Shown here: positions 1 through 7,578 of the stretch, one piece after another
Position numbering within the stretch: position 1 is the stretch's first letter
How the letters are laid out: every line of letters starts with the position of its first letter
NCBI GenBank assembly: GCA_964638715.1
Contig: CAZWZF010000007.1
Coordinates: 62,001 to 126,000, forward strand
DNA length: 64,000 nt
From: JBAXQQ01 sp037131695
GTDB taxonomy: Bacteria > Armatimonadota > Hebobacteria > CAIYQO01
Reading direction: 5' to 3'
Program-made: the position numbers and the translations under genes
Notes under the pieces: model-generated
What the model was told of the DNA's origin: nothing
The model's database searches: none
What the model saw: only the letters and a program-made list of their open reading frames with translations

Positions 1-411
1 GGTAATCATTACAGTAACATCGCTGCCGTCTTCGGTTAACGAACGCATTTTTGCCGCGCTTATTACCTCATTTACTTCGCGGCGAATGTATTCGATGTTG
101 CCAGACAGCAATTCACCGAGATTGATAACAACCTCAATGGTATGGGCACCGTCATGTACTGCCTGTTTAACGCCAGCGATTTTATGCGAGATGGCATACG
201 CGCCAAACGGCAAACCTATGGCAGTACACACCTTCACATCGCTGCCGCGCAACTCTTGCACCGTACGATGTACCCAATATGGGAATACCGTTACCGCCGC
301 AAAATGATAGCTGCGAGCCTGTGCACACATCTTCTTAATGTCGTCTGCGGTAGCATCTCCACGCAACATCGCTACATCAATTAACTTAGCGAGTCCTGTC
401 TTTGAAAACAT
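1..411 (-). CDS. deoC: deoxyribose-phosphate aldolase-like protein, C-terminus outside window
   Basis: Reading the reverse strand from an ATG at 411 gives 137 residues that follow the DeoC (DERA) fold from its N-terminus: KLIDVAMLRGDATADDIKK, then SDVKVCTAIGLPFGA and IEVVINLGELLSGN. The family cleaves 2-deoxyribose-5-phosphate to acetaldehyde and glyceraldehyde-3-phosphate in deoxynucleoside breakdown, in the cytoplasm. The Schiff-base lysine lies beyond the window edge, so catalysis cannot be judged. Two usually conserved positions are changed: IDHT at the N-terminus reads IDVA, and the active-site Asp of the EIDMVIN-type motif is Glu (IEVVIN). An AGGAAA ribosome site precedes the ATG. It diverges from the GH13 gene. 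It is a DeoC-family member with moderate-to-good confidence, but may be a divergent subfamily. Confidence 0.72.
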   Translation of the reverse strand, partial: MFSKTGLAKLIDVAMLRGDATADDIKKMCAQARSYHFAAVTVFPYWVHRTVQELRGSDVKVCTAIGLPFGAYAISHKIAGVKQAVHDGAHTIEVVINLGELLSGNIEYIRREVNEVISAAKMRSLTEDGSDVTVMIT

Positions 412-668
412 AATTGCATTTTCCTGGAATGAATAGAATAATATTTAGATTTTCGGCAGTTTAGCATAGTTATCAAGCCATAGCAATACGTTTTTTACAT
501 AAAATACAATTTGCAATAAAAATATTTTAATTTTCTTCATTCGTGAAATTTATAGCAGATTACATAGTGATTAATCTTATCGTAATTTTTAGCTGTAAGT
601 GTATTAAAATGCAGGTATGAAGGAAGATTACACGAAAATAGATTTAGAAAAATGCGAGGTTTATTACC
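412..668. promoter_or_regulatory. AT-rich divergent promoter region
   Basis: This spacer separates the divergent deoC-like and GH13 genes. It is very AT-rich. A possible forward promoter is TTTACA, 17 bases, then TAAAAA near 500-530. No strong operator or riboswitch is visible. Confidence 0.3.
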
Positions 669-2372
669 ATGACATCATCTATTTCCAATGGCGCGCGAAT
701 GATAGAATTGCTGGAAGGCGTTTATGGGCCTGTTATCGCCGCAGAGCTATTCCCGCGCATCGCAGCGCTAATAGCTCTATATAAAAAGAAAATAACACCG
801 AGTGAAAGCGGCTGGTCAGAACGCGACGCGCTGTTAATCACCTACGGCGACTCAATTGTTGACGGACAGCCGCCATTGCAGGTGCTGCATAATTTCCTGT
901 CACAGAAAGTAGGGGAAATCATCTCTTTCGTGCATCTGCTGCCGTTTTACCCGTATTCCAGCGATGACGGTTTTGCGGTAGAAGATTTTCGCGCTGTCCG
1001 CGACGACCTGGGAAATTGGGATGATGTGATAAAGATGTCGGCAGATTACCGGCTGGTTTTTGACGGCGTAATCAACCATGTTTCATCGTCCAGCATCTAC
1101 ATGAAGGGGTATACCGCCGGTGACCCGCAATATGCCGATTTTTTCATAGCACTCGCACCGGATACTGACACTTCAAAAGTGCTTCGCACCCGCAACCTGC
1201 CGCTGTTGCATAACTATGAAACTGTCGATGGCATAAAATGGCTGTGGACAACTTTTTCCCGCGACCAACCCGATCTTAACTTCAGCAATCCCAATGTACT
1301 GATTGAGATTCTCGATGTATTGCTGGGTTACGCGCAGAAAGGTGCCGCCATGATTCGCCTTGATGCCATACCGTATATGTGGAAAGAACTCGGTACTTCA
1401 TGCGCGCATCTACCGCAGACCCACGACTTGATCAAATTAATGCATGAAGTATTTGTTGCTGCTGCACCTCACGTGATTTTGCTGACCGAGACGAATTGCC
1501 CGCATCTGGAAAATGTCGAATATTTTGGCAATCGCGGCGACGAAGCGCAGATGATATATAACTTCACCCTGGCGCCGCTGATTGTGTGGAGCCTGCATAC
1601 CGGCGATGCCACGGTACTTACCGAATGGGCAAGCGGAGTTGAAAAAATCAGCGATAACGCGACTTTCCTTAATATCACCGCCACTCACGACGGCATCGGC
1701 ATGCGTCCCACCGAAGGCATTCTCAGCGAAGAAGCCCGCGTCAAAATGGTGCAGATGTCAATAGACCATGGCGGCGACGTTACCGGCAAACGCAACAGCG
1801 ACGGATCAATTTCGCCGTATGAAATTAATCTGAACTATTTCGACGCGATCAACGACCCGCGCAGCGATGAGCCGATAGAAACGGCATTTAAACGCTTCAT
1901 AGTTTCGCAGGCGATACCGATGGCTATGATTGGCATCCCGGGGATATATATCCACAGCCTGCTGGGGTCGCGCAACTATTATGACGGCGTCAAAGAAACC
2001 GGCCGCGCCCGCACCATTAATCGCGAACAGTTAAATATTGTTACCCTGGCAGCAGAACTCGCCAACCCGGCATCGCTGAAATCCAAGGTTTTCAACGAGA
2101 TGAAACGCCTGCTGAAAATCCGCGCCCAGCAAAGCGCGTTTCACCCTAACGCCTTACAGCGTATCCTCGACCTGGGACCAGAACTATTTGCGATTGACCG
2201 CTACAACGAAACCACCGGCCAGCGCATAACCGCACTGCATAACATAACCAACACCCGGATAACCGTAGAAGTAGAAGAAATCGACGGCGCAACCGACGTG
2301 TTGACCGGCAGAGTTGTTGAAAGCAGCCCAATTGTTTTGGAACCGTATCAGGTTTGCTGGCTGGCGGAGTAA
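669..2372 (+). CDS. GH13 subfamily 18 sugar phosphorylase (sucrose / glucosylglycerate phosphorylase-like)
   Basis: The 567-residue protein has the (beta/alpha)8 layout of GH13_18 retaining phosphorylases. The nucleophile is Asp232 in MIRLDAIPYMWKE, the acid/base Glu274 in LLTETN, and the third carboxylate Asp341 in THDGIGMRPTEG. The N-terminal VHLLPFYPYSSDDGF and DLVFDGVINHVS-type segments are also family signatures. These enzymes act in the cytoplasm, splitting an alpha-glucoside with phosphate to give glucose-1-phosphate. The length (about 570) is closer to glucosylglycerate or sucrose-6-phosphate phosphorylases than to the roughly 500-residue bifidobacterial sucrose phosphorylase, so the acceptor cannot be fixed from sequence. 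There is no signal peptide. The neighbouring alpha-xylosidase supports intracellular oligosaccharide catabolism. No good ribosome site precedes the ATG; Met11 is an alternative start. Confidence 0.85.
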   Translation: MTSSISNGARMIELLEGVYGPVIAAELFPRIAALIALYKKKITPSESGWSERDALLITYGDSIVDGQPPLQVLHNFLSQKVGEIISFVHLLPFYPYSSDDGFAVEDFRAVRDDLGNWDDVIKMSADYRLVFDGVINHVSSSSIYMKGYTAGDPQYADFFIALAPDTDTSKVLRTRNLPLLHNYETVDGIKWLWTTFSRDQPDLNFSNPNVLIEILDVLLGYAQKGAAMIRLDAIPYMWKELGTSCAHLPQTHDLIKLMHEVFVAAAPHVILLTETNCPHLENVEYFGNRGDEAQMIYNFTLAPLIVWSLHTGDATVLTEWASGVEKISDNATFLNITATHDGIGMRPTEGILSEEARVKMVQMSIDHGGDVTGKRNSDGSISPYEINLNYFDAINDPRSDEPIETAFKRFIVSQAIPMAMIGIPGIYIHSLLGSRNYYDGVKETGRARTINREQLNIVTLAAELANPASLKSKVFNEMKRLLKIRAQQSAFHPNALQRILDLGPELFAIDRYNETTGQRITALHNITNTRITVEVEEIDGATDVLTGRVVESSPIVLEPYQVCWLAE

Positions 2373-2681
2373 TTACGAATTTTTACATCGATGGACAGGA
2401 TGGGTAGGATATGTTTTGCTTCGCAAAATGATCCTGTTAAACATGTTAAAATCAGGGACTGACACCGAGTGGCGAAGCCGCGAAGGCTGTCTGTCCCATC
2501 GAGGTGTCGCAAGGTTTTGTAATAGCCTGTGAGTAATCACGAATTTTTACATCGATGGACAGGATGGATAGGATATGTTTTGCTTCGCAAAATAATCCTG
2601 TCAATCATGTTAATCATGTCAAAAAAATTACAAACTTTATATTACCGGAAAACAACCATATAAATAAAAAGGAACAATTCT
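2373..2681. repeat. intergenic region with two direct repeats around a REP element
   Basis: Two nearly identical stretches of about 80 bp occur at 2375-2452 and 2539-2620. Each begins ACGAATTTTTACATCGATGG and contains ACAGGAT...ATCCTGT inverted arms plus a TTTTGC-TTC-GCAAAA hairpin. A 42-bp-class REP lies between them at 2455-2497. A shortened relative of the same repeat is at 12363-12395. An AAAGGAAC ribosome site precedes the GH31 gene. Confidence 0.75.
2455..2497 (+). repeat. REP-like hairpin, 42-bp family copy 1
   Basis: The element starts GGGACTGACACCGAGTGGCG and ends GCTGTCTGTCCC, so its ends are self-complementary. The same unit recurs at 4899-4940, 50107-50148 and, inverted, 52812-52853. 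Similarity to the 52.8-kb copy continues outward through GTGTCGCAAGGTTTTG. Confidence 0.8.
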
Positions 2682-4850
2682 ATGTCTGATTCATTTAAGG
2701 TTTTAAACCAGCATATCGATGTCAGTGATGAATATGGTAAGCTGGAAAACCAGTTTTTTGTGGCTGATGAAACGGTGTCGTTTGATGCTGTCAGCGGCAC
2801 GGGGACATTGCGGTGGAAGCGTTACGGACGAAAAATCCGGATGGCTTTTGACCAGATTGTAGTTCCGCTGGAAGAGACGAAGTCATGGGAGTTCCCGCCG
2901 GAATACGCGCAGGACCCGACATTGAACTTTGATATTTCATTTGTCACCCCGCGCACTATCCGTGTCAGGATGAATGCCCGTCCCATCAGCGGGCCTGAAT
3001 CACCATCAATCATGCTTGATGGCGAACCAGCAAGCAGCGATGCCTGGAAGATGCAAACCGGCGACGGCAAAGTTGTCTGGCAGGGGCCAAACGGATCGCT
3101 GACCCTGGTGGAAAATCCCTGGCGGCTGGAGTTTCGCGACGCTTCCAGCAAGCTGTTAACCGATACCCGGCAAATGGGTGACACCAAGTGCCTTTCAAAT
3201 ACCACCAGCGTGCCGTTTTCGTTTATCCGTCGCAGCCGCGATATCGGGCGGCAATTCGCCGCCAGTTTCAGCCTGTCGCCGGACGAAAAGATTTTCGGCT
3301 GCGGCGAGTCATTTACCCGTCTTAATAAACGCGGACAGAAAGTTGTGCTGTGGACTTGCGACGCCCACGGAGTACAGACACCGGAGATGTATAAACCAAT
3401 TCCGTTTTATCTCAGCAGTCGCGGCTATGGCGTATTCGTTCATTCCAGCACGCCGATGACCTTTGATTTCGGCAATTCTTATGACTCGACCACCACCCTT
3501 CACGTTGGCGACGATATGCTGGATATCTTCGTGTTCCTCGGCAATCCGAAGGAAATCCTCAGTGAATACACCGCACTCACCGGGCGCAGCCCAATGCCGC
3601 CGCTGTGGTCATTCGGGTTGTGGATGAGCCGCATCACCTATAAATCCGAAGAAGAAACCCGCGATGTCGCGCGCCTGCTGCGGGAACATCGTATCCCCTG
3701 CGATGTCATCCACCTCGACACCGGCTGGTTTGAGACCGACTGGCGCTGCGATTACAAATTCTCGCCGTCACGTTTTGACGACCCGGTGAAAATGATTGCC
3801 GACCTGAAAGAGATGGGCCTGCGGGTCAGCCTGTGGCAACTGCCGTATTTTACTCCCACCAACCCGCTCTATCGCGAGGCTATTGAGAATGGTTACGTGG
3901 TGAAAAACAGCAGCGGTGCCGCTGATACCGAGGATGCTATCATCGATTTTTCCAACCCGGCAGCGGCGGAATGGTACAAAGGTTTGCTGGGGGCATTGCT
4001 GAAAATCGGCGTTGGCGCGATAAAGGTAGATTTTGGCGAATCCGGTCCGTTGGAAGGCATTTACGCGTCTGGCCGCACCGGCTGGTACGAGCATAACCTG
4101 TATCCGCTGCGCTACAACAAGGCAGCATCAGAAATCACCAGCGAGGTTACCGGCGAGTCCATCATCTGGGCGCGCAGCGCCTGGGCAGGCAGCCAGCGTT
4201 ACCCGCTGCACTGGGGCGGCGACGCCGAAAATACCGATGGCGCCATGGCATCCAGTCTGCGCAGCGGCCTGTCATTCGGCCTCTGCGGTTTCTCATTCTG
4301 GAGCCACGACATTGGCGGATTTGTCCAGAAAAGCCCCGAAGCAATTTACCGCCGCTGGCTCCCCTTCGGCATGCTGACATCCCATAGCCGTTGTCATGGC
4401 GCGCCGCCAAAAGAACCATGGAACTACAACGAATCATTCACCGACGCGTTCCGGTTATCAACAGAGTTAAAATATAAATTGATGCCGTATATCATCAACC
4501 AGGCGAAAATAAGCAGCGAAAATGGCTGGCCGATGCTGCGCACTCTCTTCTTCGAATATCCCTGCGACCCGACAAGCTGGCTGATTGAAGATGAATACCT
4601 CTTCGGTCAGGACATTCTGGTCGCGCCGTTAATGGAAGAAACGACAGACCGCGGCGTATATTGCCCGCCGGGTACCTGGGTAGATTACCAGACCGGTCAA
4701 AAATATACCGGCAGCCAGTGGCACAACATAGCAGCCGGCGACATTCCCTGTGTAATACTAATCCGCTCCGGCGCCACCATCCCCTTCATCCCGGTAGCCC
4801 AATGCACCGACCAGATAGATTGGAGCAAGGTAGAAAATGTTAAATATTAG
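2682..4850 (+). CDS. yicI: GH31 alpha-xylosidase (YicI-type)
   Basis: The 722-residue protein matches YicI-type GH31 enzymes, which release xylose from alpha-1,6-xylosylated oligosaccharides such as those from xyloglucan. An N-terminal beta-sandwich leads into a TIM barrel. The nucleophile is Asp450 in IKVDFGESGP and the acid/base is Asp514 in LHWGGDAENTDG, 64 residues apart as expected for this family. Other signatures are DVIHLDTGWFETDWRCDY and FGLCGFSFWSHDIGGF. E. coli YicI has 772 residues, so the length is normal. There is no signal peptide, so it probably acts on imported oligosaccharides. A good AAAGGAAC ribosome site supports the ATG. Other GH31 specificities (alpha-glucosidase) are possible, but the DCDW-type motif near Asp450 favours xylosidase. 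Confidence 0.88.
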   Translation: MSDSFKVLNQHIDVSDEYGKLENQFFVADETVSFDAVSGTGTLRWKRYGRKIRMAFDQIVVPLEETKSWEFPPEYAQDPTLNFDISFVTPRTIRVRMNARPISGPESPSIMLDGEPASSDAWKMQTGDGKVVWQGPNGSLTLVENPWRLEFRDASSKLLTDTRQMGDTKCLSNTTSVPFSFIRRSRDIGRQFAASFSLSPDEKIFGCGESFTRLNKRGQKVVLWTCDAHGVQTPEMYKPIPFYLSSRGYGVFVHSSTPMTFDFGNSYDSTTTLHVGDDMLDIFVFLGNPKEILSEYTALTGRSPMPPLWSFGLWMSRITYKSEEETRDVARLLREHRIPCDVIHLDTGWFETDWRCDYKFSPSRFDDPVKMIADLKEMGLRVSLWQLPYFTPTNPLYREAIENGYVVKNSSGAADTEDAIIDFSNPAAAEWYKGLLGALLKIGVGAIKVDFGESGPLEGIYASGRTGWYEHNLYPLRYNKAASEITSEVTGESIIWARSAWAGSQRYPLHWGGDAENTDGAMASSLRSGLSFGLCGFSFWSHDIGGFVQKSPEAIYRRWLPFGMLTSHSRCHGAPPKEPWNYNESFTDAFRLSTELKYKLMPYIINQAKISSENGWPMLRTLFFEYPCDPTSWLIEDEYLFGQDILVAPLMEETTDRGVYCPPGTWVDYQTGQKYTGSQWHNIAAGDIPCVILIRSGATIPFIPVAQCTDQIDWSKVENVKY

Positions 4851-5229
4851 GTTGCTTCACTCGTAGGGAGCACCGTCCCCGGCGCTCCGCATACTCCCGG
4901 GACTGACACCACATGGCGAAGCCATACAGGTGTCTGTCCCAACATGTGTTTTTCCTTCTCTGTGTTCTGCGGTTAAATACTAAGCCAGTTCCCAATTTTT
5001 AATTATTAATTTTTAATTTTTAATTTGAAAAAGGGAACCTTTTCGACATTTCTCACGACTAACAGTCATACCGGTGACGTCACCGCAGTGACACAGAAAA
5101 ATTTCCTCCGTGAATCTCCGTGACATCTCTGTGTATCTTGTGTAATAATAAATAAAATAATTCAATAACTTTGCAATAATTGCATATACCTTAACAATTT
5201 CACTATATTAAATTTTATACATATAACTA
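4851..5229. other. intergenic region with hairpins and AT tracts
   Basis: It holds a GGAGC...GCTCC hairpin at about 4867-4888, a REP at 4899-4940, runs of TTTTTAATT near 4995-5030, a GTGACGTCAC palindrome near 5076, and a partial copy of the CTCCGTGAATCTCCGTG-type repeat near 5106-5145. No gene is visible. Confidence 0.6.
4899..4940 (+). repeat. REP-like hairpin, 42-bp family copy 2
   Basis: GGGACTGACACC at the left end pairs with GGTGTCTGTCCC at the right. It is downstream of the GH31 stop and may also help end transcription, though no T tract follows. Confidence 0.8.
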
Positions 5230-5258
5230 TTGACACACCTGTCAGCTATTGTTATTGT
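5230..5258 (+). promoter_or_regulatory. sigma70-type promoter for the surface-protein operon
   Basis: A perfect TTGACA at 5230-5235, a 17-base spacer and TATTGT at 5253-5258 lie upstream of the first surface-protein gene. Initiation near 5265 would give a leader of about 70 nt containing the 5278-5305 hairpin. Confidence 0.55.
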
Positions 5259-5277
5259 AAATCAAAATGATTTCTAC

Positions 5278-5305
5278 GTAGAGACGCACGGCTGTGCGTC
5301 TCTAC
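5278..5305 (+). promoter_or_regulatory. perfect hairpin in 5' leader
   Basis: GTAGAGACGCAC and GTGCGTCTCTAC form a perfect 12-bp stem around a GGCT loop. It sits between the promoter and the AGGAGA ribosome site (5322-5327). It has no T tract on the sense strand. It may stabilise the leader or be a dispersed palindromic repeat inserted there. Confidence 0.65.
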
Positions 5306-5334
5306 AATTAAACAAAAAACCAGGAGACTTAAAG

Positions 5335-6414
5335 ATGTCTAACTTACGCTTCCTCTCCCTTTGCGGCTTGCTGCTGCTTACCCTCGTTGCCTTTGCTGAT
5401 GTGCCTGGTATGATTAATTACCAGGGGAAACTTACCAAGGCTGACGGCACTTTGCTGGCTGATGGCTCTTACAGTATGACTTTTGCTATTTACGCTCAAC
5501 CCACCGGCGGTTTGCCAATCTGGAGTGAACCGAATCCATCAGTGCAGGTAAAAAAAGGCCTTTTCAGCGTCCTTCTTGGCAGTCTTACCAACCTTCCCGC
5601 CAACATCTTCAGCGGCGCCGGCCGCTACTTCGGCGTAACCGTCGGCACAGACCCGGAAATGACCCCGCGGCAACTGATAGCCAGTGTGCCGTTTGCATTG
5701 AAGGCCGGGGTGGCGGATACTGTGGTGGATGGATCTATAACAAAAGCAAAATTAGCTTCAGATGTTACAACTACAACTATGGATGCAATTACTACGGGAT
5801 GGGTTCCTGTTAATGAAACATGGAATTTTGCAACGGCAACAACTATTCTTGTTCCAGATACAACAATTTCAAAGTTCTCTGTTGGAGATAAACTCAGGTT
5901 TACTCAAGATGGAGTAACTAAATATTTTTATATAACTTCAATTGGAAATAATTTTTTAGCAGTTACTGCTGGTTTCGACTTCACAGTTACAAATACTGCT
6001 ATCAGCAATAATTTCTACTCTAAAGTCATTTCTCCCATAGGTTTTCCACAGTGGTTTAACTATACTCCGACAGTGGTTGGTTTGACGAATCCTAATTATA
6101 CGCAACAGACTGGTCGGTTTAAAATAGTTGGTAATGAAGTGACGGTGAAATTTGGTGTTGTAATAGCAACATGGTCTGATCAAACATGGGAAATAATTGT
6201 CAAAGCTCCATTAACAACAAACTCAAATGGTGGCAGCAATGGTGCTGGAACTTATTATCGTGCTGCTGGATCAAGTGAAGACGGCAGTATGACTATATAT
6301 ATAGATAAAAATTCTAATAATATTAAATTTATTAATTCAGCAGCTTCTTCTCCGATTCATTGGGAAGCATCATCTTCAGTTGGCTTAAGCGGCACAATCA
6401 GCTTTGAATTATAA
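5335..6414 (+). CDS. exported surface protein with tail-fibre-like N-terminal domain
   Basis: The start at 5335 gives a signal peptide (MSNLRFLSLCGLLLLTLVAFA) after an AGGAGA site; a longer upstream reading frame crosses the promoter and leader hairpin and is unlikely. The 359-residue protein opens with a domain of pattern MINYQGKLTKADGTLL ... GLFSVLLGS ... RYFGVTVGTDPEMTPRQ ... SVPFALKA. This domain is widespread in secreted bacterial proteins and precedes fibre- or adhesin-like tails. The next gene has the same domain. The last two thirds (about 5750-6410) use strikingly AT-rich codons compared with the N-terminal third, suggesting a module acquired or exchanged separately. It heads an apparent three-gene operon; the following gene starts 18 bp after its stop. 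The function is probably surface attachment or structure, which is inference. Confidence 0.75.
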   Translation: MSNLRFLSLCGLLLLTLVAFADVPGMINYQGKLTKADGTLLADGSYSMTFAIYAQPTGGLPIWSEPNPSVQVKKGLFSVLLGSLTNLPANIFSGAGRYFGVTVGTDPEMTPRQLIASVPFALKAGVADTVVDGSITKAKLASDVTTTTMDAITTGWVPVNETWNFATATTILVPDTTISKFSVGDKLRFTQDGVTKYFYITSIGNNFLAVTAGFDFTVTNTAISNNFYSKVISPIGFPQWFNYTPTVVGLTNPNYTQQTGRFKIVGNEVTVKFGVVIATWSDQTWEIIVKAPLTTNSNGGSNGAGTYYRAAGSSEDGSMTIYIDKNSNNIKFINSAASSPIHWEASSSVGLSGTISFEL

Positions 6415-6432
6415 ATATAAAGGAGAAAACCA

Positions 6433-7533
6433 ATGCGTCTAAATCTTTTAATCTTACTCACAATTATTGTGAACTTAGCGGCTATTGCCGCTGTCCCACC
6501 CATGGTGAATTACCAGGGAAAACTGACCAAGGCTGATGGCACACTGCTGCCGGATGGCACTTATAGTATGACTTATGCTATTTATAATGTGGCGATGAAT
6601 GGGGTTGCTATCTGGTCAGAGATTAATCCTACGGTGCAAGTAAAGAAAGGGTTGTTCAGCGTATTACTGGGCAGCATTCGCCACTTGCCGGATAATATAT
6701 TTGACGGCACCGATCGCTACTTCGGTGTAACAGTAGGCACCGACCCGGAAATGACACCGCGACAACAGATAGCCAGTGTGCCATTTGCGTTAAAGGCAGC
6801 GGTGGCGGATACTGCAATTCTTGCAGACAAAGCTACTTTGGCAGATAAATCTACTATGTCAGATAAAGCAACGTTAGCAGATAACGCTACAATAGCGAAT
6901 ACTGCTATAACAGCTAATACTGCCAATAGAGCAACACTGGCAGATAAAGCAACATTAGCAGATAACGCTACAATTGCGAATACTGCCACAACAGCTAATA
7001 CTGCTAATATTGCTAATAGGGCAACACTGGCAGATAAAGCTACTACCGCAGACAGTGCAGCAATTGCATCAACAGTTGTTGATGGTGCAATTACAGGTGC
7101 TAAAATTGCATACCAGACAATCAACAGTAATAACCTTTCTGGTGGTTGTGTAGGAACTGGACAAATAGCAAATAATTCGATAACACCTGAAAAGATAGTA
7201 AGAGGAAGTTGGATTTCTGCTAACTATGAGAATGCCTGGCAAGACTATGCAGGTGACTGGCAAGGCGCACGTTACTACAAAGACACGGTAGGCATAGTAC
7301 ATATACAGGGAATGGTAAAAAATACAGCCGGTCAGCAACTTAACCATATCTTTACTCTACCAGTAGGTTATCGTCCTTCAAATAGATTAGCTTTTGGTAC
7401 TGTTGGGAACTCATCAACGACTGGTATGCAAATAGTGTTAATTGATGTGCTGGCAGATGGAAAAGTAACACTGGAAGTAAACGTTGACAGATATGTTGCA
7501 CTATCCGGCATTTCATTTCCTGCAGATCAATAG
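6433..7533 (+). CDS. exported surface protein with hexad-repeat stalk
   Basis: The 366-residue protein has a signal peptide ending near IAAVPP, and AAAGGAGA precedes the ATG. Residues about 20-120 repeat the domain of the upstream gene (MVNYQGKLTKADGTLL, RYFGVTVGTDPEMTPRQ). Residues about 125-215 are a low-complexity stalk of six-residue units such as ADKATL, ADNATI and ANTAIT. A C-terminal domain (about 250-366) ends in a globular beta-rich stretch. The layout resembles phage tail-fibre or trimeric adhesin proteins: head or base, repetitive shaft, terminal knob. It lies 18 bp after the previous gene and 45 bp before the next start, so the three are probably co-transcribed. The exact role is unknown. 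Confidence 0.75.
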   Translation: MRLNLLILLTIIVNLAAIAAVPPMVNYQGKLTKADGTLLPDGTYSMTYAIYNVAMNGVAIWSEINPTVQVKKGLFSVLLGSIRHLPDNIFDGTDRYFGVTVGTDPEMTPRQQIASVPFALKAAVADTAILADKATLADKSTMSDKATLADNATIANTAITANTANRATLADKATLADNATIANTATTANTANIANRATLADKATTADSAAIASTVVDGAITGAKIAYQTINSNNLSGGCVGTGQIANNSITPEKIVRGSWISANYENAWQDYAGDWQGARYYKDTVGIVHIQGMVKNTAGQQLNHIFTLPVGYRPSNRLAFGTVGNSSTTGMQIVLIDVLADGKVTLEVNVDRYVALSGISFPADQ

Positions 7534-7578
7534 AGAGTTGTGCGTTATTATGAAGACCGGGAATTAGGGGAGGGTGAG

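Noticed and set aside
86..384. Plus-strand reading frames over the window start
   Set aside because: They lie opposite the deoC-like gene, which has clear family motifs on the minus strand.
5230..5334. Longer N-terminus for the first surface protein
   Set aside because: It crosses the TTGACA promoter and the leader hairpin; the signal peptide and AGGAGA site fit the ATG at 5335.
6717..7124. Minus-strand 135-residue hydrophobic frame
   Set aside because: It is the reverse reading of the ADKATL repeat, so its Val/Ala/Leu-rich composition is an artefact.
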